Shown here one piece after another: positions 1 to 7,660 of a stretch of 10,738 bases of DNA; the first letter of the stretch is position 1; each line of letters begins with the position of its first letter. The translations under genes and the position numbers were made by a program. Where the stretch lies: NCBI GenBank assembly GCA_016987375.1, contig PJRA01000274.1, forward strand, positions 79,154 through 89,891, read 5' to 3'. A model generated the notes under the pieces. That model searched no databases, had not been told where the DNA came from, and saw nothing but the letters and a program-made list of their open reading frames with translations. This stretch comes from Brachionus koreanus. Its lineage: Eukaryota > Rotifera > Eurotatoria > Ploima > Brachionidae.

Positions 1-710
1 TTGTTTCTGTCTAGCTCATCAAGTCTCTTCTTTATAGCAGCTGGACTGAAAACCAAATCTGGATTCACTATGCAATTTACTGGAGCTCTCAAGGGAAACT
101 CTTGTTCACTGTTTAACTCATCATCCGCTTTAAATGAGCTGAAAAAATGTTCATTTAGACATTTTGCAATATCATTGCCTTTAATTAATTGATTTCCAAA
201 TTTGTCAGTCAGTGATCTAATTTTGCACTTAACATCTTTCTTACTATTTACATAAGAGAATAGCAGCTTTGGATTCGATTTACACTTTTCAATTATTGAT
301 TTTTCATACAGTTTATGAGATTTCTTAACCAGAGCTTTGACTTTTCTAGCCTGCTTGTTGAATTTAGATTTTAGCTCCTGTTTGTTCGCTGTAGAAGCTC
401 CTCTGTATTTGGCAAAAGCCCTGAACTTGAGTTGTGATGCTTGCTTAATATCTCTGTTAAACCAAATAGGATTTTTATTCACTCCGTCTACCAACACTCT
501 TTTCTCAGGTATATTCCTTAGTATTATCTCATTGTATTTGTCTTGAAACAGCTCACAACATTTTTCTGCGTTCCTTTGGTTTAGTAGTTCATACCAATCA
601 ACTGAATTAAATTCTTTTCTAATGTCAACATAGTTGCCTTTCTTATAGTTCAGCCTTTTAATCATTTTTGCATTTGTTTTGACTCCTTCTTCCAAAATTA
701 CTCCAAACAT
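1..710 (-). CDS. Non-LTR retrotransposon ORF2 fragment (endonuclease-RT linker), partial at the left edge
   Basis: Read on the minus strand, this frame stays open for 236 complete codons from an ATG at 710 to the window edge; the nearest upstream in-frame stop is at 749-747. The product would be part of the LINE polyprotein that nicks target DNA and copies element RNA in the nucleus. The stretch lies between the endonuclease and reverse transcriptase. I see the family-typical block RLNYKKGNYVDIRKEF followed by VDWYELL, then NPIWFNRDIK, a basic KQARKVKALVKKSHKLYEK segment, LLFSYVNSKKDVKCKIRSLTD, and finally SPAAIKKRLDELDRN, which leads into the RT. The style matches CR1/Jockey-superfamily LINEs. 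The endonuclease is missing, so this copy is either 5'-truncated near 710 or starts in an older break. The lack of any stop suggests a fairly young copy. The ATG is probably internal to the original protein and not a true start. Confidence 0.85.
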   Translation of the reverse strand, partial: MFGVILEEGVKTNAKMIKRLNYKKGNYVDIRKEFNSVDWYELLNQRNAEKCCELFQDKYNEIILRNIPEKRVLVDGVNKNPIWFNRDIKQASQLKFRAFAKYRGASTANKQELKSKFNKQARKVKALVKKSHKLYEKSIIEKCKSNPKLLFSYVNSKKDVKCKIRSLTDKFGNQLIKGNDIAKCLNEHFFSSFKADDELNSEQEFPLRAPVNCIVNPDLVFSPAAIKKRLDELDRN

Positions 711-1123
711 CAAACAATTATTTCTTTTTAAAAAACTATTAAGAATTTATAAAATTTAAATAAAAATTTTCAATTTTAATTTTGAAATAACATCAAGTTA
801 CTTCTTTATTCTTAATAGAAAGCTAAAACCAGAATTATTTTTATAATAGTAGCTGAAATAGCAAAAACTGGCCTTGCTGAAGATTATGTGAAAATACAAA
901 CATTAATATATTTACTAAAAGTCTTGATAATGCTAAAATATTTGATTTTGGTGAAAAAAGAACTCGTGATAAACCTAAACTAGTGAATGAAGTTTTAAAA
1001 AAATATTTTTTTTTATAATTTATATTTTAATTGTTTTTGATTAATAAAAAGTTTTATTATTTAATTTAAAAAAAATTAGATGAATTTTTTCAACTTAATT
1101 CAACTAAATTTTTATCTCGTCTT
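711..1123. other. AT-rich spacer with short coding-like stretches
   Basis: No gene is supported here. The stretch holds A/T runs and two short plus-strand open frames that look mildly coding. One spans about 822-983 and includes the peptide AEIAKTGLAEDYVKIQ. The other, in a different frame, spans about 879-1016 and includes IFDFGEKRTRDKPKLVNEV. They could be pieces of one frameshifted, decayed protein gene, but I recognise no family. At this base composition open runs of 40 to 55 codons are expected by chance. Confidence 0.4.
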
Positions 1124-1643
1124 CTATCTTAAAATCCGAGAGGAGCATAAGACGTCCATAACTAATGCAATTCTTCGAATTCTGTCTTTTGGCATTCTGA
1201 ATACATATCCAAACCATTTAAGTCGTTTTCTGCGAATAATGCTTCAAATTGGTCTTTGATCTGTTTTACAGTTCTTCATTTGTAATGACTTTCGGATAGG
1301 AGATTCTCAAAATTTTTCGAAGTTAATTGCTATGAAAATCTTCGATTTTTTGAATATCAATCAATCTGTCAATCATTATCTAGCATTCAAATCCATACAG
1401 TAATAGAGATTTAATAAAACATATAAATATACTTCAAAGATATAAATTTGTCCTTAGTGGATTTCCACATAGTTCTTAATTGGAGAATGCAGATCTGGCC
1501 TTCGTTTATCTATTTCAAATGTCTTCTTCGGATCCGTCATATTTGCTAATCACACTTATTTGATATGCAAAGCTATCGACGCATTTAAAATTTTCATCAC
1601 CAAAAGAAATTGATGCATTGAATTTCTTATTAAGAAACATTAA
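1124..1643 (-). pseudogene. Decayed 3' end of a second non-LTR retrotransposon (RT thumb / C-terminal region)
   Basis: The minus strand encodes a degenerate version of the block that follows the reverse-transcriptase core in many LINE ORF2 proteins. In order I can read SFGDENFKCVDSFAYQISVI (family form: a VDSFxYLGSxIS motif), DGSEEDI, TKARSAFSN, then SLLLYGFEC, LRKILRISYPKVITNEEL and IIRRKRLKWFGYVFRMPKDRI. The last corresponds to the very common RxRWxGHVxRM signature. The frame is broken by several stops, including a TAG just after GFEC where the family normally has Trp, and by a frameshift between NEEL and IIRRKR; the frame ends at TAG 1126-1124. The WFGHVxRM type of C-terminus points to an element different from the LINE copies at the two window edges. 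It is dead and probably old. The exact element boundaries are not visible. Confidence 0.85.
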
Positions 1644-2246
1644 AATAATTAATAATAAAAGAAAACTTAGGAATTAATAAAATTTTTTTAAAAAAAAGAT
1701 AATTTTTTTGTAAAATTAATTAAAAAATTTAACTTATTTGAAATTTAGATTTTTTGAATTTTTTTGAAGAGGGATTTAAAATTAAAAATATTTGTTAATT
1801 AAATTTTTATTGTAACTTTATCTCGTTAAGATTCTAAATAGACTTAAATTTAGATTTAAAAAATTTATTTTTATTTTTTTAATCTAGTCATCAAACAACC
1901 ATTTTTATATTATATTTATATTAGCCAAAAGAAATTTATCATAGTGTAAAATAGTTTCAAAAAAATTGGTGGATTTAAGTTAGTTGATTTTTGAAAATCA
2001 ATCACCAGTTTTAAGGAAATTTAAAGAACTGCCCGATTTTAACAATTTTAAGATCATGTTATATCATTATAAGTAAAAAAAAATTATCATTTAGAGTTAT
2101 TTGAAAAAAAAATTAAATTATTTAAAAATGTTCCTGAATGAAATAGTTGATGGATATTTCGGCGTCAAGTAAATTGCTAGCTAATGAATTTTACGTAATA
2201 ATGATATAACAAACTAAGTTGCTAATAATAATAAAGAAAAAATTTT
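1644..2246. other. AT-rich non-coding stretch
   Basis: Mostly A/T homopolymer-rich sequence with no convincing gene, RNA or element boundary. A short open frame near 2100-2160 is within chance expectation. Confidence 0.5.
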
Positions 2247-2282
2247 TATAGTACAATAGTTAATTTGTGTGCTGGTTGTCAT
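2247..2282 (+). repeat. Possible displaced tRNA-like head of the upstream SINE copy
   Basis: The segment ATAGTACAATAG followed by TTTGTGTGCTGGT resembles the promoter head of the other SINE copy, which reads ATATAACCGAACGG then TTTGTGTGCTAGT on the minus strand near 7632-7652. About 120 nt separate this match from the SINE body at 2403, against about 30 nt in the other copy, so an AT-rich insertion would have to split the element. The match covers essentially one 13-nt block, so it may be chance. Confidence 0.3.
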
Positions 2283-2402
2283 ATTCTTCCAAAAATAACT
2301 TTATTTAGTTTTTATATTCAAATTTAAAAAAAAATAAATTGAATTCATAAATATTTATGTTCAAAAAAACTTAATGTTCCTAGAATTTTTGCTTCATCAT
2401 CT

Positions 2403-2639
2403 AAAACCCGCTGAGGGTGGAAAAATCTTCAAAATATCTATGCAATACGGGGCGCATGTTTAAACCCCTTTCATAAGAAAATGGGGGACCGGTTCGACTG
2501 GGTAAAATTTGCAAAGAAGATGATCAACTCGATACAGTAGTCTCTGTATCAGATCGAAGCTGTTGCTCAAAAAAGGTACCTGAAAAGGAGATGAGCGCCT
2601 CCCCATTCATCCACTAGGATAGAAAAGGGTAAAAAAAAA
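2403..2639 (+). mobile_element. SINE copy 1 (body and A-rich tail)
   Basis: This block is visibly more GC-rich than its surroundings and is the approximate reverse complement of 7379-7600, about 80% identical by eye over some 230 nt. Shared landmarks in order are AAAACCCGCTGA, CTTCAAAATAT, GCAATACGGGG, GACCGG with TTCGACTGG, TGATCAACTCGAT, TCAGATCG, TTGCTCAAAAA and ATCCACTAGGATA. It ends in AAAAGGGT followed by nine A residues, as expected for a retroposed element copied from an A-tailed RNA. It starts at what corresponds to the middle of the B box in the other copy, so the promoter head is missing or displaced. SINEs encode no protein and depend on a partner LINE for mobility. No target-site duplication is obvious. 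Confidence 0.8.
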
Positions 2640-3754
2640 TTAAGTATCTGAATTTTCATCCGATCCAATTTTTTTTGGAATTGAATTAGTAGCTTTTTAA
2701 TACTTCCACTTAGCATTTTAAATTTTTTGTAAAAACAATATTTCATTTCATTTTATTATCGCTATTTATACAAAGTAATTTTTCTAACTTGGATATTTTT
2801 AAAAAGGGTCAAGAATTTTAAAAATGTCCTCTAATTTTGGCCAAAATCATTTTGACATAAAACTCACTGATATTTTTATTTTGATTAAAATATTAATTTA
2901 GTTAGTTAGCCTATTGAATAAATATAAATGGCGTAACTGATGATATATACTGTTGTTTACAGTAATAAATATATATGTATTTAATAGAATTAAATGATAA
3001 GAATAAGAAAAAAACAGGAGGAACGATTTAGCCTGGATTGCTAGTTTATTTTCATTGAAATTTTTTAGAAAAGTGCAAAATTGTGTATTTGTGTTATAGT
3101 TTAGTTATGTATTTGGTGCGATTTTAAAGCGGTAAAACACTTTGAACTGATTCGAGATAGCCGTTTTTTGAATGCAGAGCTTTATTCTATAAAATTAGAA
3201 TGAATGTATGCTTCACTTCAAAAAAAATTTCCTTCTTTGGCCAACTTAAAGCTAGGTTTGTTTATTCAATATAAAGCTAAGCTGGGTTTAGCTTTACAGC
3301 TAGATGATCAATGACAAAAATAGAAGAATTGTAAGATATCCTCCTTATCTAATCAACACCAAGTTAAAAAAGGATAACGTGAGTTTTATGGAAGAATGGA
3401 ACTTCTCGTTGATAAATAAACTTTATAACTTGAAGATAAACTTACCTTTTTTATTGATATTCTATTAAATTTTACTAAGCTTATATCATGAAATAAAAAG
3501 TATAATGGTAAAATTTAAGGTAGCTGGTACAAAAGAGTTTTATTTTAATGGATTTATTTTAAAATTTTTTACAACATACTAATTATTAACCTCATAAAAA
3601 CTTATAAAAAAAAATAATTTTTATAAAAGTATTTTTATTAAATCAAAATTGGAATTTGAAAAAACAATTATTTTATCGTTTAAAAATAAACTTAAAAGCT
3701 AAAACTAATTTGCATTGGCGTTTATTTAGCTAGGCCATTTAAAAAAAAAAAATT
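2640..3754. other. AT-rich intergenic stretch, 3' of the SAMHD1-like gene
   Basis: No gene is supported. A plus-strand open frame at 3304-3468 would encode 54 residues (it includes YPPYLINTKLKKD and MEEWNFSLINKLYN) with no recognised family, and its length is within chance at this A+T content. A short imperfect direct repeat, AAAGCTAGGTTT and AAAGCTAAGCTGGGTTT, lies around 3250-3290. The right end of the stretch contains the probable 3' UTR of the minus-strand gene. Confidence 0.45.
3721..3726 (-). promoter_or_regulatory. Candidate polyadenylation signal (AATAAA) of the SAMHD1-like gene
   Basis: On the minus strand a perfect AATAAA lies about 28 nt past the TGA stop at 3757-3755, preceded by a T-rich run. 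Position and sequence fit a metazoan cleavage/polyadenylation signal and a very short 3' UTR. In sequence this AT-rich the hexamer also arises often by chance. Confidence 0.45.
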
Positions 3755-5703
3755 TCACAAATTAAAATTGATTATTTGATCGAATGATTCTTTTAGGGAA
3801 TTTAATAAATTTAAATCGCTTAAAATATTTCGATTCTTAATAAACAGAATTAGTTTAATATCTTCAAAATTATGTGGCTTCATCTTCGAATTATATTCCT
3901 TTTAGATAAAAAATTTTTAGATGATCTAAATTTAAAAATCAAATTAATATAAGTTACATCGATTGAATTTTTTTCCACAATTTGAAAATTTTTGTCATAA
4001 AATTCAAGATTTTCAAGAGGATCTATGTCCTTACTTCCAAAATTTATCCTTGACTCCTATAAAATTAGAAAAAAAAATTATAATCAAAATAGTAAAAAAA
4101 ATAGTTTACAATAACACAAATATCATCTTTTGTTAGGCCATTTTTTTTTATCAATTCATTTTCAATAGCTTCTTTATTCAATCTCTCACTAGATTTAGTA
4201 AGATTCACAATCTTTCTTGATATTTCTTTATAAAGTTTTCGCTCATTGAGTCTATCAATCAAAATTCTAGCTCTAGAAATATTTTCTTTCAAATTTTCGT
4301 CTTTCACAAATTTGCTAAGACTTTTTAGCGTAATGCAAATGATTCTATCATCTAAATCTAAATAATTATTAAGCGCTTCATCATCGGTTTTTAATTTCGA
4401 CACAGTTTCGTACAGGTCAAGAACATCGTCTCTAAAAAAATTAAATTTTTTTATTACAATTAAATTTTTTGATTTAGTTTATTACAATTCATAGAGAATA
4501 TCAACCATCATCTCTTTTACACCGGTTGCCTTTGGTAGTTGATATGCTCTTTTGTGCAAGTCTTCTCTAGTACGAAACATTTCGTAAACATTTCTTAGTT
4601 CTTTATCTCTTACACAAATTTGATTCAATGTACCATTTGGATTGATGACTCTTGAAGAAAAAATGAATCTCTTATAATCAAATGTGTTATTGATTCCGAG
4701 ATTAAGCGAGTCTCTTGCAAAATAGTCCCATTTATCAACATCAATTTTATTTCGCACATTAGAAACAATCTTTTTTTTGATATTTGAAAATTTTACTAAT
4801 TTAAATTTAATTTATTTAAGAATAAACTACCTCGAATAGAAAAGATTTTTCAATTGAAATACCTAGTTTTTGCTCAAACTCTTTTTTTAGTTCTTTAATT
4901 TCATTCTCAATTTCACTAACATTGTGCGAGTCTTCTGCATTTTTTAACTCTTTATACTTATTCATTATTTTCTTTGAAAATTTAAAATAAGATAATTTTT
5001 TCTTTTAGAGCTGAATTTCTACTTTTATAGAAGAGGGATTTATTAATTCTTTGATTAATTCTTTGAAATTTTCATTTAAACCTTCTTTTTTAAAATCTTT
5101 TTCTAAATGATTGTAAATTCTATCAAAAAGTAACAAAGAAACATCTTCATGCTAAATAAACAAAATATTTTACTTATTTTTAAAATATTAAATTTTAATT
5201 ACGACAAAGAAATTTTTCACGTCGTTTTGGTCAGCATCCGGATTATGCTTTATGTAAATTTTTTTGGCCAAGTCTTCAAATAAATGAGAAAAGGGTCCAT
5301 GTCCCAGATCGTGACACAAGCCGGCAATTTCAACACAAAGTGCTTCTTCTTTTTTTATTTCCAATTCTGGCTGATTTTTGCTGATCTGCTCAATAAACTG
5401 CCGTGCTAAATAACTTGTCCTATTTTAATTTAAAATTAAATAAATTATTCTAATTTAAATTATGCTAAATTACCCAATTGAGTGTTCGAAGCGATTATGA
5501 ACAGCGCAAGGGTATATATAGCACAGTGTTTCAAGTTGTTTAATGTTTCTAAGTCGCTGAAACTCAGGAGTATCGATTATTTTGACAATTATTGGTTTAA
5601 GATCAATTAAACCATGGACTGAATCTTTTATTATCTTAAAAAAAGATATTTAACATTGTTTTATTTTAAAAATGAATTATATTACTTTAAAATCTAGACT
5701 CAT
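3755..5703 (-). CDS. samhd1: SAMHD1-like deoxynucleoside triphosphate triphosphohydrolase, nine exons, 504 aa, no SAM domain
   Basis: The family removes triphosphate from dNTPs, limiting the cellular pool; the animal enzyme is an allosteric tetramer. Exons (minus strand): 5703-5686, 5634-5474, 5419-5203, 5151-5023, 4971-4831, 4769-4486, 4431-4110, 4056-3958, 3898-3755. All eight introns are GT-AG, 51-61 nt, and the joined frame has no stop. Seen: HNRFEHSIG (R54, H57), CHDLGHGPFSH (H96, D97) and VDKWDYFARD (D234) supply the HD metal and catalytic residues. IIDTPEFQRLRNIKQL keeps the allosteric Asp, Gln and Arg (D27, Q32, R35) and base-contact Q39-L40. R256, C274, R276, K278, R290 and R296 also match. 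The C-terminal domain is recognisable (INFGSKDIDPLENLEFYDK; final exon MKPHNFEDIKLILFIKNR). Odd: residues 1-6 lead straight into the HD region, so there is no SAM domain unless upstream exons exist; there is a charged insertion at about 176-212; the protein stops before the tail that carries the CDK site in vertebrates. The start is less certain than the rest. Confidence 0.93.
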
Positions 5704-5712
5704 TGTACCTAT
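5704..5712 (-). promoter_or_regulatory. samhd1: Splice-acceptor-like sequence just 5' of the SAMHD1-like start codon
   Basis: On the minus strand TTTTTATAG ends at 5709 and is followed by GTACA and then the ATG at 5703. It resembles the acceptors inside this gene (TTTTATAG, TTTATTTAG). It could be the 3' splice site of a 5'-UTR intron, of an upstream coding exon, or of spliced-leader addition, which occurs in several invertebrate phyla. If unused, an in-frame stop lies seven codons upstream of the ATG, supporting this ATG as the start. Confidence 0.4.
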
Positions 5713-6534
5713 AAAAATTCGTTACTTAATAATCTTTTTTTTTTCTAAAAATATTTTACAATTACTATTTAGATTTATGTTAATAAATGTAATTTTTTTA
5801 ATCTTAGTTTTAATTTTAAGGCAACTAAGCAGTTTAAAGTTTATTTTATGATCTTTTTTATTTTACAAATTAAATGGTGCTTTGGATTTGGAAATATCTC
5901 ATTTGAATTTTCTAATAACTGGCTTTTTTTTGTAAAAAAAAATTTTTTATATCTAATTTAACTAAAAGTGATTTTTACTTTAATTCATTTCACTGGAAGA
6001 AAAAAAATCAATGGGCTTTACTTATTTTTAAAATTAATCTTGACCTTGAAATTAATTTCAAGTACGCTCAACGTTTCCACAATTACTGAAAAAGTCTCAA
6101 TAAAATCCCTAAGAAAAAACATTAGATTAAACTATTTATGAATTGACATTTATGGCCATTTTTGTTTATTTTTTTATTCGTTTTGAAGAGAAGATTATTA
6201 AAAAATTTGGTAAAATTAAAATGTAAACGAGCAATTCTCTTTCGAATTTAAAAAAAAAATTGTTACCATGGTGAAATACTTCCTAAATGAATTGCTACTA
6301 TTGATAAATTTCAGGGCACAAGAATAAAGCCTTTTTATCTAGTTTTTTCATTTAAAACATGAAAAAACTCGTAAATATTAAATCTTATTTTTATCTATTC
6401 ATTTTTCATTTTCAAGGTTAATCAACAGGCTAGTGCCCTTATCGTAATCGACTGATTAACACTTAATTTATTTAATTTAATTATCTAAATCAAAAAAAAT
6501 TTTTTTTTTAAATCAAAAATTGGTTAAATTTTTT
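5713..6534. other. AT-rich stretch 5' of the SAMHD1-like gene
   Basis: This should hold the promoter and any upstream exons of the minus-strand gene. I looked for an exon resembling a SAM domain and saw none. Only short open frames occur, for example a minus-strand run near 5850-5930. No clear TATA or initiator can be singled out in sequence this A/T-rich. Confidence 0.4.
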
Positions 6535-6579
6535 AACTTCATTAAATTTTTTTTTAGTCAATAAAATTTTAATGAAGTT
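6535..6579. repeat. 12-bp perfect inverted repeat
   Basis: AACTTCATTAAA at 6535-6546 is repeated as its reverse complement TTTAATGAAGTT at 6568-6579, with a 21-nt spacer. It lies just upstream of the longer hairpin at 6599-6657 and may be part of the same foldback unit. Confidence 0.6.
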
Positions 6580-6598
6580 TTTGATATTTGGTATTTTT

Positions 6599-6657
6599 AA
6601 ATTAAAATTCATCACTATTTTTTATAGAGTTTAAAAAATAGTGATGAATTTTAATTT
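6599..6657. repeat. 26-bp perfect hairpin, 7-nt loop
   Basis: The left arm 6599-6624 is the exact reverse complement of the right arm 6632-6657, with loop TAGAGTT. The core TTCATCACTATTTTTT is not simple sequence, so the pairing is not just an A/T effect. It could be a cruciform, a foldback DNA element, a decayed MITE centre or the stem of a structured RNA. There is no coding potential in it and no obvious target-site duplication. Confidence 0.85.
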
Positions 6658-6767
6658 TAATTCGTGATTAATGATTATAATATTTTTGATTACCTTTATC
6701 TAAGTTGTGCAATATCAGATAAACTTACGAATAGCAATCTGTTATTTGCCATAAAAGACTGAATTTG

Positions 6768-6800
6768 AAATTATTATTTAAATATTTTAAATAATAATTT
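6768..6800. repeat. 15-bp perfect hairpin, 3-nt loop
   Basis: AAATTATTATTTAAA (6768-6782) and TTTAAATAATAATTT (6786-6800) are perfect reverse complements separated by TAT. Both arms are pure A/T, so this one could be a chance product of base composition. Confidence 0.6.
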
Positions 6801-7378
6801 GTGTAAGCTAAATTTTGAAAATTAATTTTGCATATTAACAATATTTAAATCTACTACTACTATTATTAATTAATACTCCATTTTACAAGGCCTAACAGGA
6901 CCTTTTTTTCCTAGACTTTCATTTATTTAATTTTCCAAAAAATATTCAACTGTTAAATAAAATTTATTTTTTGAAAGCCTAAATGAAGTGAATTTTAAAG
7001 CTAGTAACTTTAATTAAAAATCCAAGTGTTTTTTCACTACCTTTTAGATTTATTAGATAAATTTATTGTAAATATCAAAATAAAGAACCTAATTATTTTA
7101 AATAGAGACTGATAGATTTCATAGATTCTTTTGATAAGCCATTTCTCAGTGTTTATGCCAAGATGTTAAAAGCAAATGATTCAGGTGGACCAAAAGACCT
7201 ATTTATTGAATAGCTGTTAACGGACCAAATGTTTTAAGGATAATGATGATAAGACCGTGACCTTCAGACCACTAATTATATGAAAAGAATAGACCAAGCT
7301 TTATTGCAGAAAAATAAATAGTCACCTAGTTCTTTTTTTCAAAGCTCAGTTGAAAATAGCTAAAATTGTAAATAATTG
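6801..7378. other. AT-rich spacer with a coding-like remnant
   Basis: The most gene-like part is 7106-7213 on the plus strand: 35 open codons ending in TAG, including FIDSFDKPFLSVYAKMLKAN and GGPKDLFIE. They are immediately preceded by the acceptor-like TTTTAAATAG. A further coding-like piece, DNDDKTVTFRPLII, follows in another frame near 7240-7283. It may be the last exon or a decayed piece of a protein gene of unknown family. Nothing else is supported. Confidence 0.35.
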
Positions 7379-7660
7379 ATCCCATTTTATCCTAGTGGAT
7401 AATGGGGAGACCTTTTTCTGTACCTTTTTGAGCAATAGCTCCGATCTGACACAAAGTTAACTGCATCGAGTTGATCAGCTACACTGCAATTATTGACCAG
7501 TCGAAACCGGTCTCCTATTTTATGATGAAAGGTGTTTAAAAATGTTCCCCGTATTGCGGAAATATTTTGAAGAGTTTTCCATCTTCAGCGGGTTTTGAAT
7601 CCCCGATCTTTTGCTTGCTTGCTTGACTAGCACACAAACCGTTCGGTTATATGGGCTCGT
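7379..7660 (-). mobile_element. SINE copy 2, tRNA-derived head plus body
   Basis: Read on the minus strand, this begins GAGCCCATATAACCGAACGG, an A-box-like tRNA start, continues TTTGTGTGCTAGTC and short GCAA repeats, then GATCGGGGATTCAAAACCC, which contains a B-box-like GGATTCAAAACC at 7602-7591. The spacing is about right for an internal RNA polymerase III promoter. The rest matches the body of the SINE at 2403-2639 in inverted orientation, down to ATCCACTAGGATAAAATGGG. A head of tRNA type plus an unrelated body that occurs twice in 10 kb is the hallmark of a tRNA-derived SINE. Mismatches to the box consensus and the weak tail suggest it is inactive. I could not find a clear target-site duplication. 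Confidence 0.82.
7591..7602 (-). promoter_or_regulatory. B-box-like element of the SINE internal Pol III promoter
   Basis: GGATTCAAAACC on the minus strand resembles the B-box consensus GGTTCGANTCC, with several mismatches. It lies about 45 nt downstream of the A-box-like TATAACCGAACGG, within the usual spacing range of tRNA genes and tRNA-derived SINEs. Confidence 0.55.

Noticed and set aside
1..192. Plus-strand open frame of 63 residues
   Set aside because: It is antisense to the well-supported minus-strand LINE frame; serine-rich translation opposite the element explains it.
337..546. Plus-strand open frame of 69 residues
   Set aside because: Also antisense to the LINE ORF2 fragment and without recognisable motifs.
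3304..3468. Plus-strand 54-residue open frame as a gene
   Set aside because: No family match, no supporting splice or regulatory signals, and many runs of this length are expected by chance over six frames.
4065..4757. Two separate minus-strand open frames as independent small genes
   Set aside because: They begin at internal GTG codons and end in introns; together they are exons 6 and 7 of the SAMHD1-like gene.
6417..6460. 8-bp inverted repeat GTTAATCA / TGATTAAC
   Set aside because: Too short and A/T-rich to distinguish from chance.
7591..7660. A functional tRNA gene
   Set aside because: The head has A- and B-box-like motifs but does not fold into a proper cloverleaf by eye, and it continues into a SINE body that is repeated elsewhere in the window.
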